Shown here piece by piece: positions 9,314-22,530 of a DNA stretch of 64,000 nt. The notes under the pieces are model-generated. The model did not search any database, was not told where the DNA came from, and worked only from the letters and a program-made list of their open reading frames with translations. A program made the translations under genes and the position numbers. Numbering within the stretch: the first letter of the stretch is position 1; each line of letters opens with the position of its first letter. Source of the stretch: Trueperella pyogenes (lineage in GTDB: Bacteria; Actinomycetota; Actinomycetes; Actinomycetales; Actinomycetaceae). The stretch covers positions 1,550,001-1,614,000 of the forward strand of contig NZ_UHHW01000002.1 in the NCBI RefSeq assembly GCF_900460345.1. The letters are read 5' to 3'.

Positions 9314-10313
9314 TGTCATTTCCCTTCTGGAACGGGGTGCCCCACGAGAAGCTCCACAGCGAACGCCAGTCCTGCTCCTCCTCGGCCTGATCCGCACGCG
9401 TTTGCGAAGTCTTCGGCGCCTCGGGTTCCGCTTTGCCCGCCTGAGGCGTGCTTTCGCCGCCGCCACCCTCAGCCGCCGCTTCTTCAGCAACTGGAATAAT
9501 CAGCCGGTCTTCACCACGCAGGGGACGCTCACGCAGTTCCGTGTTGGCTGCGGGCACGATTGCCGCACCGTAAGCACCGCCGGTGGTCGCGTTAGTGTCC
9601 GCACGGTCGTCGTACTTAGGCAGAATAGAGGTCTCTGCTTCGGATCGCTCCCGACGCGCGCGAATCCTCCGCGCGCTCATCCTTACCTTGCTGGCCTGGC
9701 GCGCGTTCAGTATCAGTAACGTGCCGATAAGGGCAATGAGAACGCCCATCGCAATGACCGGAACCGGATTCGCAACGCCCACGGTTCGCGTCCACTGGAG
9801 GGTGAGGTCGGGGGCGGTGCCGGTCGACGTCGTGGCAATGAGCGACTGTTCAAAGGTCACGTCGGGCGTCAACTCAGCCGTGACACTCTTCTCACCCGAT
9901 CCAGCTTTGAGCCACAGGTCTGAGTGGGTGATGTCTAGACCGGTGTCAGAATGCCCTGCTTGTTCGATAGCCTTGCGGGCCTCTTCGGTTCCCTGAAGGG
10001 TCTCCACTTTCGCCTTGTCCCAGGCCTCGAGGCCGACGACCTTGGTCGCCGAGGCATCGCCGACGTACAGCTCGGCATCCTTCGTCGTCGCTAGCGCCCA
10101 CTGCACATTGCCTTCAGGGGCGGACAGTGTCACGGTCACGGTCTCAGCTGCCAGCGACAGGACGCCTGGTTCGGTATAGATGAACTGCGACTGGCCTCCG
10201 GGCACTGACACACTGACGACGGTCGAGTCCTCAGCCGTTATCGCACGGAAGACACCGAACGATGCCACGGCCAAGCCGAGGATGATGAGAAGCAAGCCGC
10301 CAATCCGTTTCAT
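9306..10313 (-). CDS. Membrane protein of unknown function with extracellular domain
   Basis: 335 aa. One membrane helix at about residues 4-24, an extracytoplasmic domain of about 160 residues, a second helix near 185-207 (VPVIAMGVLIALIGTLLIL) and a basic, then Glu/Ala-rich cytoplasmic tail of about 125 residues. I chose the ATG at 10311-10313 preceded by GAGGAAT; the open frame runs 16 codons further up without a ribosome site. I do not recognise a family. It is the first gene of a two-gene unit with the lipoprotein at 8306 and is divergent from the DivIVA-like gene. Confidence 0.75.
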   Translation of the reverse strand: MKRIGGLLLIILGLAVASFGVFRAITAEDSTVVSVSVPGGQSQFIYTEPGVLSLAAETVTVTLSAPEGNVQWALATTKDAELYVGDASATKVVGLEAWDKAKVETLQGTEEARKAIEQAGHSDTGLDITHSDLWLKAGSGEKSVTAELTPDVTFEQSLIATTSTGTAPDLTLQWTRTVGVANPVPVIAMGVLIALIGTLLILNARQASKVRMSARRIRARRERSEAETSILPKYDDRADTNATTGGAYGAAIVPAANTELRERPLRGEDRLIIPVAEEAAAEGGGGESTPQAGKAEPEAPKTSQTRADQAEEEQDWRSLWSFSWGTPFQKGNDNA

Positions 10314-10455
10314 ACCCAATTCCTCTGCATCGATGAAGCACTGATAACAATTGTGTAACACTATCCTGTTTTAGTAATAAGATCATCGTAGTGTAAGCGA
10401 CCTGACGTCGCGCCGACACTACGCTATAGGGAGACAAACCTTTCAAGGAGAGAAC

Positions 10456-11529
10456 GTGAGCGAACAATTCCCGATCGTCATGCGTGGATATGACCGCGCG
10501 CAAGTCGACGAACGAGTAGCCCAACTAGAAAGCAGCCTCGAGCAAACCCGGGACCACGTCTCACGCCTCGACGCACAGATTCTCCAACTGTCTGCCAAGC
10601 TCTCCGAAGCCCAAGACGCTCTCAAAGAAAACGAGCGCCCGTCTTACTCCGGCCTCGGCTCACGTGTGGAGCGCCTCCTGCGTTCTACCGAAGAGCAGGC
10701 GCTTGACCTCATGACTCGCGCGCGCAAGGACGCCGCCGCCCTCCTCGAGGACGCCAAAGCTCGCGCCGCCCAACTGCGCTCCTCCGCCGAGGCCGACAGC
10801 CAGAAGACTCTCGCGCGCGCCCAACAGGAAGCTACCAACATGCGCACCAAGGCTGAAGCCGAAGCCGCCACCCTTTCCGAGACGACCCGCCGCACATCCG
10901 AAGAGATGGTTTCTTCCGCTGAGCGAGAGGCAAAGCGCCTGCGCACGCTCGCAGATAAGGACACCACAGCGCTGCGTTCCGAGGCAGAACATGAAGCCGC
11001 CCTGCTGCGCACGCAGACCGAGGAAGAAATGACCCAGCTGCGGAGCAAAGTCGCCGAGGAGATGGCTCACTTGCGTGCCACAACTGAGAACGAGATCGCC
11101 ACTAGGTCCGCCGAGACGGCGCGCGAGCTGAGCGAGAAGGCCGCCCAACTGCGTGCCCGTGCCGAAGAAATGGTGTCCGCTGCCGAACAGGAGGCTCAGG
11201 ACGCCGAAGCCCGAGTCGTCGATGCCATCAAGCGCGCCGAGGAACTCTCTTCCTCCTCGCACTCGGAAGCCAACACGATCCTCACTGAGGCTCGCGACGA
11301 GGCTGCCGCGATCCTCGAGGCCGCCCGCGAGGAAGCCGACCGCATCCGCGACGCCGCACACACCGCCGCCGATAACGAGCGCAAGGCCGCCGAGGAACAC
11401 ATCGCTTCCCTGCGTGAACAGCGCGAGTCCCTGCAGTCCTATCTGGAGGATATGCGCTCGATGCTGGCCTCCTCCAAGCATTCGATCGTGCTTGACGAGA
11501 TCGTGGACGCGGCGGAGAAGAACTCCTGA
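10456..11529 (+). CDS. DivIVA-domain coiled-coil protein
   Basis: 357 aa. The N-terminus (FPIVMRGYDRAQVDERVAQL, residues 5-24) fits a DivIVA-type membrane-curvature domain. It is followed by an almost unbroken coiled coil rich in Ala, Glu, Arg and Ser from about 70 to 345. Proteins of this kind (DivIVA/Wag31, FilP, Scy) organise polar growth or septum placement in actinobacteria; which of these roles applies here is not decided by sequence. GTG start at 10456 with AAGGAGAG just upstream. It is divergent from the envelope protein pair at 8306-10313, which hints at a shared cell-envelope context. Confidence 0.85.
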   Translation: MSEQFPIVMRGYDRAQVDERVAQLESSLEQTRDHVSRLDAQILQLSAKLSEAQDALKENERPSYSGLGSRVERLLRSTEEQALDLMTRARKDAAALLEDAKARAAQLRSSAEADSQKTLARAQQEATNMRTKAEAEAATLSETTRRTSEEMVSSAEREAKRLRTLADKDTTALRSEAEHEAALLRTQTEEEMTQLRSKVAEEMAHLRATTENEIATRSAETARELSEKAAQLRARAEEMVSAAEQEAQDAEARVVDAIKRAEELSSSSHSEANTILTEARDEAAAILEAAREEADRIRDAAHTAADNERKAAEEHIASLREQRESLQSYLEDMRSMLASSKHSIVLDEIVDAAEKNS

Positions 11530-11599
11530 GTTTGCCTACGCGTGTGGCAAAGGCAATAGTTATACGCCGTCGCTTCCAAGCCCACCGAGGAGCAGATAA

Positions 11600-11833
11600 A
11601 TGGATCGGACCATCCGCTCTAGTCACTTAGGCAAGCGTATCGATGCCAGCGTTATCTTAGCAGCGGCTCTGGGGCTCGCCGGCTTTGCAGCCTTCGCCGA
11701 TATCGTGTCTGCCGCATTATTGGCAGGCGCGGGTCTAGTTGCCGGATTGGCTCTATTCGCGCTACCGCGACTCATCGCCGTGGGCTCCGCTCTTGTCGTG
11801 CACAACCCCACCAGCGTGACCACCATACCGTAG
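11600..11833 (+). CDS. Small membrane protein of unknown function
   Basis: 77 aa with two hydrophobic segments (about residues 18-38 and 38-60) and a basic N-terminus. ATG at 11600 is preceded by GAGGAG at suitable spacing. It follows the DivIVA-like gene by 70 bp on the same strand, with a short TTTGCC/GGCAAA inverted repeat (11531-11551) in between. I do not recognise the family. The opposite strand is also open here but lacks a convincing ribosome site. Confidence 0.5.
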   Translation: MDRTIRSSHLGKRIDASVILAAALGLAGFAAFADIVSAALLAGAGLVAGLALFALPRLIAVGSALVVHNPTSVTTIP

Positions 11834-11843
11834 GTCCAGCTCA

Positions 11844-11862
11844 AAGGCGCTACCGTCGCCTT
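11844..11862. terminator. Short hairpin between convergent genes
   Basis: A 6-bp perfect inverted repeat (AAGGCG/CGCCTT, loop 7) lies in the 29-bp gap between the small membrane protein and the convergent hydrolase. It could be a bidirectional terminator but the stem is short. Confidence 0.3.
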
Positions 11863-12639
11863 CTACCTGCCCACACGTGCGTAGAAATCGCGCAAGATAT
11901 TGGCCAGCTCGGCAGGCTTCTCGTCCGCGGCGAAGTGGCCTACGCCCTCGATCTCCCTGATATGTGGCTGGGCGGTGCGCAGCGCAAGCCTCATGTAGCC
12001 CTCTAACGAGGCGGTTGGGTCCTCCGTGCCGCGGATGAAATACACCGGGCCATCTACCAGCGCGACGGCGTCCGAGCGGTCCACCCGGTTGGCCATCGCA
12101 CGCTGAATCCAGGCGAGGCCCTCGTTGGGCAGTGCGCGCAAGCGCGCATCGAGCGAGTCGCGAATCGCCTGTGGGGCGTCCGGACCGACCATCGTCGTCG
12201 TCCAGTCTTTGACCATCTCATAGCCACGCCCCTCGTCGGCGTGGGCTGCCACGTTGCGCCGGAAAGCCTTCCGGTCGGCGTCGTCGGAGGTAATGTTCGT
12301 GTCCATGAGCGCCAACCCCGCCACGAGATCAGGGTGCGTGGCTGTGAAGTCTGCCGCAACTGAGCCGCCCATCGACAGTCCGCCTAGTGCGATGCGCGTA
12401 ATGCCGAGTTCGTCGAGGCGAGTCTTGATCGCCGCCACGAACGTGCTCGTGTTCGGCTCACCCGCAGTAAACTGCGCGCTCAGCTCGGTTCGCCCAAAGC
12501 CGGGGGCATCGAATGTGAGGATATCGATGTCAGTTAGCTCGCTACGCACGGCGTCCCACATCGTCGAATCCAGCGGCAACGCGTGCAGAAGCACAAGTGG
12601 AAGGTCAGATACTGGGCCAGTTCTACGGTAAGCAATCAT
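11863..12639 (-). CDS. Alpha/beta-hydrolase
   Basis: 258 aa single-domain alpha/beta-hydrolase. The oxyanion region is LLHALPLD near 18-25, the nucleophile elbow GLSMGG has Ser89, the acid is likely Asp207 (RGTEDPT) and the base His235 (GVGHFA). The substrate is unknown; the spacing and motifs resemble small carboxylesterases and enol-lactone hydrolases. No signal peptide. It starts at 12637-12639, ten bases after the zinc-ribbon gene, and may be the last gene of the ATP synthase-nucS run. Confidence 0.85.
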   Translation of the reverse strand: MIAYRRTGPVSDLPLVLLHALPLDSTMWDAVRSELTDIDILTFDAPGFGRTELSAQFTAGEPNTSTFVAAIKTRLDELGITRIALGGLSMGGSVAADFTATHPDLVAGLALMDTNITSDDADRKAFRRNVAAHADEGRGYEMVKDWTTTMVGPDAPQAIRDSLDARLRALPNEGLAWIQRAMANRVDRSDAVALVDGPVYFIRGTEDPTASLEGYMRLALRTAQPHIREIEGVGHFAADEKPAELANILRDFYARVGR

Positions 12640-12648
12640 GGCACTACG

Positions 12649-12951
12649 CTACCACCACGTGCCCAACGCATGGCGGCCTTTTGCCCTCCAGCAGGCCGTG
12701 TGCCAATGTCTACGGGCCTCCTGACCAGCCTGGGCGCCGAACCAGCTGTCCTCCGTCCACGCCACCACGTGTGCTTCACCGACGCGGATGGCCCCATGAC
12801 ACCCTGGGCAGAGGTACTCCTTGGCGGCGGCACGGATCTTGTGAACCTTGAACTCCATGCCGTTGTCCGCAGTCTCGACGTGCGTGTAGTTCATGAGCCG
12901 CTCCGGATTGAGCGGCCTGACAACGCGTTCGTATTTGTTACGACGCCGCAT
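12649..12951 (-). CDS. Small zinc-ribbon-like protein next to nucS
   Basis: 100 aa. A CPGC pair near residue 47-50 and a HWHTAC segment near the C-terminus look like a metal-binding site. The start ATG at 12949-12951 shares one base with the nucS stop codon (TGATG), so translation is coupled to nucS. Proteins of this type often neighbour nucS in actinobacteria, but I know no assigned function. The open frame upstream of this start lies inside nucS and is not used. Confidence 0.75.
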   Translation of the reverse strand: MRRRNKYERVVRPLNPERLMNYTHVETADNGMEFKVHKIRAAAKEYLCPGCHGAIRVGEAHVVAWTEDSWFGAQAGQEARRHWHTACWRAKGRHALGTWW

Positions 12952-13646
12952 CAGAACAGCCGATCCTCCGGCCGATCCACGCCACGCATCGCGTCGTAGT
13001 CGAGCACTATGCATTCGATACCGCGGTCTTCTGCCAGCACCCGAGCCTGCGGTTTGATCTCTTGGGCGGCGAAGATGCCCCGGATCGGGCGCAAGGTGGA
13101 ATCCCTCTCCAACAGGCTGAGGTAGCGCGTAAGCTGCTCGACGCCGTCCACTCCCCCGCGCCGTTTGACCTCGACAGCGATGTGCCGGCCTTCCGAATCG
13201 GTGACCAAGAGATCCACCGGGCCGATGGCGGTTGGGTATTCGCGGCGCACCAGTCGCGTGCCTGCCCCCAGGATTTCGGTTTGCTCGGCGAGCAAGCGCT
13301 GCAGATGAGCCTCCACGCCGTCTTTGAGGAGGCCAGGCTCAATACCCAGGTCGGTGCTGATATCTTCGTGGATATCGTGGATGTGGATAATGAGCGCGTC
13401 GTCCATCTTGGCGTGCTCAACTCGCCAATTCTCGACAATGCCCAGCTCAGCCTCAGCTTGCTCCGGTTCTTCCACACGCATCGAGCACGGCGGGGACATC
13501 CAGTTCAACGGCTTATACGAGCCCCCGTCTGCGTGGACGAGCACCGAGCCGTCTGACTTGAGCATGAGAACGCGTTTAGCGGGTTCAAGATGAGCGTCGA
13601 GACGCCCTGAATAGTCAACAGAGCATGTCGCAATGACGATACGCAC
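12951..13646 (-). CDS. nucS: Mismatch-specific endonuclease NucS/EndoMS
   Basis: 231 aa. An N-terminal DNA-binding domain is followed by a RecB-like nuclease domain. The nuclease residues are visible: Asp145 (GPVDLLV), Glu159 and Lys161 (EVKRR). The C-terminus ends DRLF, suited to a sliding-clamp contact. In actinobacteria lacking MutS/MutL, NucS performs mismatch repair by cutting both strands. It lies at the classic position downstream of atpC and DUF2550. Start ATG at 13644-13646. Confidence 0.93.
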   Translation of the reverse strand: MRIVIATCSVDYSGRLDAHLEPAKRVLMLKSDGSVLVHADGGSYKPLNWMSPPCSMRVEEPEQAEAELGIVENWRVEHAKMDDALIIHIHDIHEDISTDLGIEPGLLKDGVEAHLQRLLAEQTEILGAGTRLVRREYPTAIGPVDLLVTDSEGRHIAVEVKRRGGVDGVEQLTRYLSLLERDSTLRPIRGIFAAQEIKPQARVLAEDRGIECIVLDYDAMRGVDRPEDRLF

Positions 13647-13686
13647 AAGGTTCCTTTCGCCGGAAACAACCAGCCTAACAGAGCAC

Positions 13687-14088
13687 CTACGCCATCGTCG
13701 GCTCGGCCGATGGGCGCGCGGAGTCCATCCAGGATAGCAGGGCGCTCATTTCATCCGAGCCGGCAGCTAATCGCCAGCTACCGTCTGCGACGATGATAGT
13801 CACCACACGGATGCCTCCGCGCGGCCGCTGAATCTCGAAGCTCATATCCAGGCGATCCCACTGCATCACTGGGATCCAGGAAAAGGAATGCGTGGGATAC
13901 AGGTCGAGCGATTCTGGACCGAGGATCGCGATATTGTTGTGCCACCTACCGTCCATGCCACGCACGGATACTTGGATGGATCCCTCGTGGTTGAGGAGAT
14001 ATCTGATGCGGAAAAGGTAGACAAAGACAAAGGCGAGGGCGATGATCGTCAAGAATCCCACAATTCCAAGAATGTCGCCCGCGCTCAT
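13687..14088 (-). CDS. DUF2550 family membrane protein
   Basis: 133 aa with one N-terminal membrane helix (residues 6-27) and a soluble domain of about 100 residues containing a [13 protein letters not shown] motif. The family is almost always found right after atpC in actinobacteria; function is unknown. It begins two bases after the atpC stop codon, so it belongs to the ATP synthase transcript. A role in ATP synthase or envelope physiology would be a guess from context. Confidence 0.85.
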   Translation of the reverse strand: MSAGDILGIVGFLTIIALAFVFVYLFRIRYLLNHEGSIQVSVRGMDGRWHNNIAILGPESLDLYPTHSFSWIPVMQWDRLDMSFEIQRPRGGIRVVTIIVADGSWRLAAGSDEMSALLSWMDSARPSAEPTMA

Positions 14089-14090
14089 TG

Positions 14091-16746
<2,656 letters not shown>

Positions 16747-16748
16747 TA

Positions 16749-18374
16749 TTAACCTCTCTTAGACCGAACGATCTGCTCCTGCGACTTTTGGGCAGGATCG
16801 ACGTCGTCGGTCGGCAGCTCGTGGGTGCGATAGGCGGAGGTGAAGGACTCCAGATACTGCTGCGTAGCCGCAGCGAGCGCCTCTTCCGTGTCTGCTTCGA
16901 GTTTGCCGGTCTCCAGGATCGTCTGCAGGACCTTGGTGTTGTGACGCAGGTAGTCGAGGTAGCCCGCCTCAAACTTGGACACGTCCTTGAGCTCGATCGT
17001 ATCGAGGTAACCGTGTGTGCCTGCCCACACGGAAGCCACCTGATCCTCGACCGCGTACGGGGTGTACTGCGGCTGCTTGAGCAGCTCCATCAGGCGCTCG
17101 CCGCGCGTGAGCTGCCGGCGCGTGGTGGCGTCCAGATCCGATGCGAACATCGCGAACGCTGCCTGCGCGCGGTACTGCGCCAAGGTGATCTTCAGCGTAC
17201 CGGCAACCTTCTTCATCGCTTTGATCTGCGCGTCTCCGCCCACGCGAGAAACCGAGATGCCGACGTCGACGGCTGGGCGCTGATTGGAGTTGAACAGATC
17301 CGACTGGAGGAAGATCTGGCCGTCAGTAATCGAGATGACGTTGGTGGGGATGTAGGCGGAGACGTCGTTGGCCTTGGTCTCGATGATCGGCAGACCCGTC
17401 ATAGAGCCGGCGCCGAGTTCGTCGGAGAGCTTGGCGCAGCGCTCGAGGAGGCGGGAGTGCAGGTAGAAGACATCGCCTGGGTAGGCCTCGCGCCCCGGCG
17501 GCCGACGCAGCAAGAGGGACAGCGAGCGATAGGCCTCTGCCTGCTTGGACAGATCGTCGAAGATGATCAAGACGTGCTTGCCCTGGTACATCCAGTGCTG
17601 GCCGATGGCCGAACCGGTGTAAGGGGCAAGGTACTTAAAGCCAGCCGAATCGGAAGCGGGGGCAGCGACGATGGTCGTGTATTCCAGCGCGCCGTGCGCC
17701 TCGAGCGTGGCACGCACAGAGGCGATGGTCGAACCCTTCTGGCCGACAGCCACGTAGATGCATCGGACCTGCCTGTTCGGATCGCCAGATTCCCAATTCT
17801 CCTTTTGGTTGAGTATGGCGTCCACTGCGAGGGCCGTTTTGCCTGTCTTGCGGTCTCCAATGATCAGCTGACGCTGGCCACGGCCGATCGGAATCATCGC
17901 GTCGATGGACTTCAAGCCGGTCTGTAGCGGCTCGTGCACAGACTTTCGCATCATGACTCCAGGAGCCTGGAGCTCGAGCGCACGCCGACCGTCGATGCCT
18001 GCGATTTTGCCCAGGCCGTCAATCGGTTCGCCCAGCGGGTTGACCACACGGCCCAGGTAGCCATCGCCGACGGGGACGGAAAGAACTTCCCCAGTGCGGC
18101 GCACTTCCATTCCCTCGCGGATGCCCGCAAAGTCACCCAAAACGACGACGCCGATCTCCTCCTCTTCGAGGTTCATCGCCAGCCCGAGAGTGTCGTCTTC
18201 GAACTTCAACAGCTCGTTTGCCATGGCACCCGGCAAGCCGTCGACACGAGCGATGCCGTCGGCAGTCAGGGTGACGTGTCCAACTTCCTCGCTGGCCGCT
18301 TTCGGGGGCTCATACGAACTCACGAAGCTGTCCAACGCAGCCCGGATCTCCTCCGGCTTGATCAGTTCCGCCAT
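16749..18374 (-). CDS. atpA: F1 ATP synthase alpha subunit
   Basis: 541 aa. Walker A GDRKTGKT near residue 170-177, [15 protein letters not shown] and the arginine-finger region ([10 protein letters not shown]) are present. The C-terminal tail is about 30 residues longer than E. coli AtpA and rich in acidic and basic residues, as in other actinobacteria. It carries the non-catalytic nucleotide sites. ATG start at 18372-18374, 39 bp after atpH. Confidence 0.97.
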   Translation of the reverse strand: MAELIKPEEIRAALDSFVSSYEPPKAASEEVGHVTLTADGIARVDGLPGAMANELLKFEDDTLGLAMNLEEEEIGVVVLGDFAGIREGMEVRRTGEVLSVPVGDGYLGRVVNPLGEPIDGLGKIAGIDGRRALELQAPGVMMRKSVHEPLQTGLKSIDAMIPIGRGQRQLIIGDRKTGKTALAVDAILNQKENWESGDPNRQVRCIYVAVGQKGSTIASVRATLEAHGALEYTTIVAAPASDSAGFKYLAPYTGSAIGQHWMYQGKHVLIIFDDLSKQAEAYRSLSLLLRRPPGREAYPGDVFYLHSRLLERCAKLSDELGAGSMTGLPIIETKANDVSAYIPTNVISITDGQIFLQSDLFNSNQRPAVDVGISVSRVGGDAQIKAMKKVAGTLKITLAQYRAQAAFAMFASDLDATTRRQLTRGERLMELLKQPQYTPYAVEDQVASVWAGTHGYLDTIELKDVSKFEAGYLDYLRHNTKVLQTILETGKLEADTEEALAAATQQYLESFTSAYRTHELPTDDVDPAQKSQEQIVRSKRG

Positions 18375-18413
18375 TTATCTTCCTTCGCTTAGCTGCGGGT
18401 GGTGCCGCATCAA

Positions 18414-19223
18414 TTAGTTAGTAAATGCCCCTCGAACGGACTCGAGTCGGCTGGCGATAGTGCCATCAATAATGTCGTCCCCTACATAGATTCGCAGGCC
18501 GCCAATCACCGAGGTGTCGATCGAGACGTGAACCTTGACCGGCTCGCCGTACTTAGCGGACAGGATCGCCACAAGGCGCTCCTCCTGCTCGCGCGTGAGG
18601 GGAATTGCGCTGGTCACCGCCGCCACCAGATGATCGGCCATCCGCGCTGCCGCGTCCGTGTAACGCCTCAATAGGCCGGGAATGGTGTGGTGTTCGCGGG
18701 CAACAGAGCGGCGAATGAGGGCAACCGACCAAGGGGTGAGTCGGTGGAAGAGCCGCTGGGCGAGCTCGTGGCGTGCCTCGGTGGTGATGTTCGGCGTCGT
18801 AAAGGCAAGACGCAGATCGCGATGATCCGAATACAGCCGCATGGCTTGGTAGAGCTCTTCTTCCACCTTAGACAACTGGCCCTTGTGGCGTGCGCCCATG
18901 AGGATCGTGTCTACCGCCAGAGCTTCAAGCGCTCGCTGCAGGTCATTTCGCTGCGACCATTCCTCGCGCGCCATGCTCTCTACGAGCTCGGTGACCTCGT
19001 CTGCTACGCGGCCTGAAAAGAGTGTTCGTGCCAAGTTCGCTCGCGCATCGCCGTCGCGGGATCCGCCTTCGAGAGCGCTCGTCAGAGCCGTGGACGACTT
19101 GATAGTGTCCACCACGGAGAACATCTGCTGACTCAGATCAATCTCCTGACCAGGCTGGGTGGCAACGAATGCCGCCCATCGGTCACGCGCGCGCTCGAGT
19201 GCGGCCTCACTTCCCGATCGCAT
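18414..19223 (-). CDS. atpH: F1 ATP synthase delta subunit
   Basis: 269 aa, longer than the 177-aa E. coli protein but normal for actinobacteria. The C-terminal segment (VHVSIDTSVIGGLRIYVGDDIIDGTI) is the diagnostic OSCP/delta motif. It joins the b-subunit stalk to the top of F1. ATG at 19221-19223, one base after the atpF stop. Confidence 0.95.
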   Translation of the reverse strand: MRSGSEAALERARDRWAAFVATQPGQEIDLSQQMFSVVDTIKSSTALTSALEGGSRDGDARANLARTLFSGRVADEVTELVESMAREEWSQRNDLQRALEALAVDTILMGARHKGQLSKVEEELYQAMRLYSDHRDLRLAFTTPNITTEARHELAQRLFHRLTPWSVALIRRSVAREHHTIPGLLRRYTDAAARMADHLVAAVTSAIPLTREQEERLVAILSAKYGEPVKVHVSIDTSVIGGLRIYVGDDIIDGTIASRLESVRGAFTN

Positions 19224-19224
19224 C

Positions 19225-20027
<803 letters not shown>

Positions 20028-20849
20028 TCAGTGTTCTGAAATGGACAAGGAGATGTAGGAGGCGGTCAGCATAGCGAAGATGTATGCCTGCAATCCGGCA
20101 ACGAAGATTTCGAAGCACATGAAGGCGATCCCGCCGAGGAACGTGAGAGTCCCCGTAATGCCTCCAACCACGCCCGAAAGCGTGAAGTACAGATAGTGCG
20201 TTCCAGCAAAACAGATCGCCAGGATGAGATGGCCCGCCACCAGGTTCATCAACAGACGCAAAGTGAGGGTAATCGGGCGGAGAATGAAGGTCGAGAGGAA
20301 CTCGATCGGCGTCATGATGAAGTAGATGGGCCACGGGATCCCAGGTGGAAACAACTGTCCCTTGAAGAAGCTCCAGCCGCCCTGGGCGCGGATGCCTGCG
20401 ACAATGAAGCCAAAATAGGAAAAGAGGGCAAAAATCAGCGGCATGCCCACAAGCGAGGTGCCAGCTATCTGCAGGCCGGGAATGACGCCGGTGATGTTCA
20501 TAAAGAACAGCCCCAAAAAGATCGTCATGGTGAACGGCTGGTAGCGGTGCGCGTGCTCCTTGCCTAGGATCTCTTCACCGATCTTGACCTTGGAAAAATC
20601 CAGCAATGACTCGACCGCGGCCAGGCGGCGGTTGGGGACGAGGCGCTTGTGGCGCGAGTACCAAATGAGGATAAAAGCCAAGAAGAACGCCGCAATCATG
20701 CGGGCCATGACGATGCGGTTCAGCTCAAAGGGCGTGCCTTGAAAAAGAAACGCCGGAGGGTTGAATTCTCCCTCAACCGAGGGCGGGACGAACCCCTGTC
20801 CACCTCCCGATAGGAAGATGGGTAACGATGTAAGCGGAGAAAAATTCAC
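20028..20849 (-). CDS. atpB: Fo ATP synthase a subunit
   Basis: 273 aa with five to six membrane helices. The essential arginine of the proton path is Arg198 (ITLTLRLLMNLVAGH), and the final helices (AFMCFEIFVAGLQAYIFAML) are typical. GTG start at 20847-20849; the ribosome site is weak (GGGGT about a dozen bases upstream). It is separated from atpI by 180 bp, in which I see no gene but which could hold the main promoter of the ATP synthase genes. Confidence 0.95.
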   Translation of the reverse strand: MNFSPLTSLPIFLSGGGQGFVPPSVEGEFNPPAFLFQGTPFELNRIVMARMIAAFFLAFILIWYSRHKRLVPNRRLAAVESLLDFSKVKIGEEILGKEHAHRYQPFTMTIFLGLFFMNITGVIPGLQIAGTSLVGMPLIFALFSYFGFIVAGIRAQGGWSFFKGQLFPPGIPWPIYFIMTPIEFLSTFILRPITLTLRLLMNLVAGHLILAICFAGTHYLYFTLSGVVGGITGTLTFLGGIAFMCFEIFVAGLQAYIFAMLTASYISLSISEH

Positions 20850-21029
20850 AGTACTTGACTACCCCAACTGTTGCGTTGCCCATGACGATTCGCCTCAGTG
20901 CTGACACGAGCGGACTTCGAATTACTCTACCCGAGTATTTCTCTTGTCTCCAAGGTAACCCATATGTACCAATTTATGCTCGCCGATTATTGTGACTTAT
21001 GCCCACTTCATGCTCACAGAATGTCTCTA

Positions 21030-21449
21030 TCAGTGCCGGTCTCCCACGTACGGCCCCGATTTTTTCACTGATACCGTGGTATACACGGCCAGAGAAACGA
21101 CGAGCGAGAAGATGACGACGCTCACAACTACCCGCAGATCTAAAGCAGAATTTTTCAATGCAAAAATCAGCGCGGCGAAAACGAGGAGCTTGGCCACGTA
21201 TGCGCCCACCAGAGCCGCGCTCATCGCATCGGCAAAGAATCGGTAAGTGATGGCCATTGCGGCTAGCGTCATCAGGTTCAGGGCGACGCCGATCGCCCCT
21301 CCCGCGAGTATAGACCACGAAAGATTTGGAAAGATGAGACAGGCGACGCCGACGAGGGCGGCGACGAGGCCGCCGGCCCCCAAAGTCGCACGGGCAATGA
21401 CTGCGCTCGCGCTGCGGCGCTGGCCTGGCCTACGCACTGCCGTCCACAC
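21030..21449 (-). CDS. atpI: AtpI-like membrane protein
   Basis: 139 aa with four predicted membrane helices (near 25-42, 44-68, 76-98 and 104-125) in the position of atpI, between the wecA-like gene and atpB. AtpI proteins help c-ring assembly or Mg transport; sequence conservation is low and the call rests mainly on position and topology. The GTG start at 21447-21449 overlaps the wecA-like gene by 20 bp; a GTG five codons later is also possible. Confidence 0.7.
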   Translation of the reverse strand: MWTAVRRPGQRRSASAVIARATLGAGGLVAALVGVACLIFPNLSWSILAGGAIGVALNLMTLAAMAITYRFFADAMSAALVGAYVAKLLVFAALIFALKNSALDLRVVVSVVIFSLVVSLAVYTTVSVKKSGPYVGDRH

Positions 21450-22530
21450 GTCGGCCGAATTTCTGCCGCGTCACGGCTACGCCAACGACGACGGCCGCTG
21501 CGGCAACTACCAGCACGACGATGCTGGGATAGACCGTGTAAGCCACGGCGGAGAAAGAGGCGATGGTGGTCCACATATACAAAATAAGCACCGCAACAGT
21601 GTGCGAATGCCCCCGGCGCAGCAGGCGGTGGTGCAGGTGGCCGGCGTCGGCGGAGAACGGGGAGCGCCCCTGGCGCACGCGCCTAAACACCGCCCACGTC
21701 AGGTCTATCAGCGGGATGAGTAAGACCAACAGCGGGATAACCAGCGGCATGAAAGCCGGCAAGGCTTGGCGAGTGCCCACGGTGGCCGGGTCGATCTGGC
21801 CCGTCACCAAAATCGTCGCCCCGGCAAGCACAGTACCGAGCATGAGCGCGCCGGAATCTCCCATGAAGATCTTCGCCGGGTGGAAGTTGTGCGGCAAGAA
21901 GCCGATGCAGCTACCCACGAGGGCGGCCAGGACCGTCGTCGCGACCGAGGTGTAATCGCCTGGGGAGACCTCACGCGTGAGGTAGTAGGCGTAGATGAAA
22001 AATGCGAAGGCGGCAATGCCCACCACCCCGGCTGCCAGCCCGTCCAGGCCGTCGACGAAGTTCACTGCATTAGCCACGACAACCACGGCAATAATCGTGG
22101 CAAACAGGGTCAGCCTGGTCGAGCCGACGGTCAGCCCCCACAGCGGAACCGTCACCAACTGCACGCCTTTCCAGGCCATCACGCCGGCGGCCAGAATCTC
22201 CCCAGCGAACTTCGCATACCAGGCCAGTTCCCATATGTCGTCGATCACCCCGAGCAGGCACATGATCGCCCCGCCCCACAGGATTGCCCACACGCCCGTC
22301 GACGGCGCGAAGACCTCCCGCAGATAAGGAATCTGGCTCGCCAACACCAGCGCGCTCCCAAAACCCGCAAACATCGCCACGCCCCCGAGACGGGCGATGG
22401 GGGTGGAATGGACATCGCGCTCACGAATCTGGGTGATCGCGCCGCTGGCCAATGCCAGGCGCAAGACCAGTGGCACGAGCAGATAGGTCAGGATCGCCGC
22501 GAGGACGAGGACAAGTAGGTAGGTTCTCAC
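21430..22530 (-). CDS. Undecaprenyl-phosphate sugar-1-phosphate transferase (WecA/MraY family)
   Basis: 366 aa polytopic enzyme with about ten or eleven membrane helices. Family motifs: GVIDD near 94-98, NAVNFVDGLDGLAAG near 153-167, FMGDSGAL near 222 and HLHHRL near 297. It should transfer a GlcNAc-1-phosphate-type group from UDP-sugar to undecaprenyl phosphate, starting cell-wall arabinogalactan-like or teichoic glycans. Actinobacterial WecA genes usually lie between sua5 and atp genes, as here. The ATG overlaps the sua5 stop by four bases. Confidence 0.9.
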   Translation of the reverse strand: MRTYLLVLVLAAILTYLLVPLVLRLALASGAITQIRERDVHSTPIARLGGVAMFAGFGSALVLASQIPYLREVFAPSTGVWAILWGGAIMCLLGVIDDIWELAWYAKFAGEILAAGVMAWKGVQLVTVPLWGLTVGSTRLTLFATIIAVVVVANAVNFVDGLDGLAAGVVGIAAFAFFIYAYYLTREVSPGDYTSVATTVLAALVGSCIGFLPHNFHPAKIFMGDSGALMLGTVLAGATILVTGQIDPATVGTRQALPAFMPLVIPLLVLLIPLIDLTWAVFRRVRQGRSPFSADAGHLHHRLLRRGHSHTVAVLILYMWTTIASFSAVAYTVYPSIVVLVVAAAAVVVGVAVTRQKFGRRVDGSA

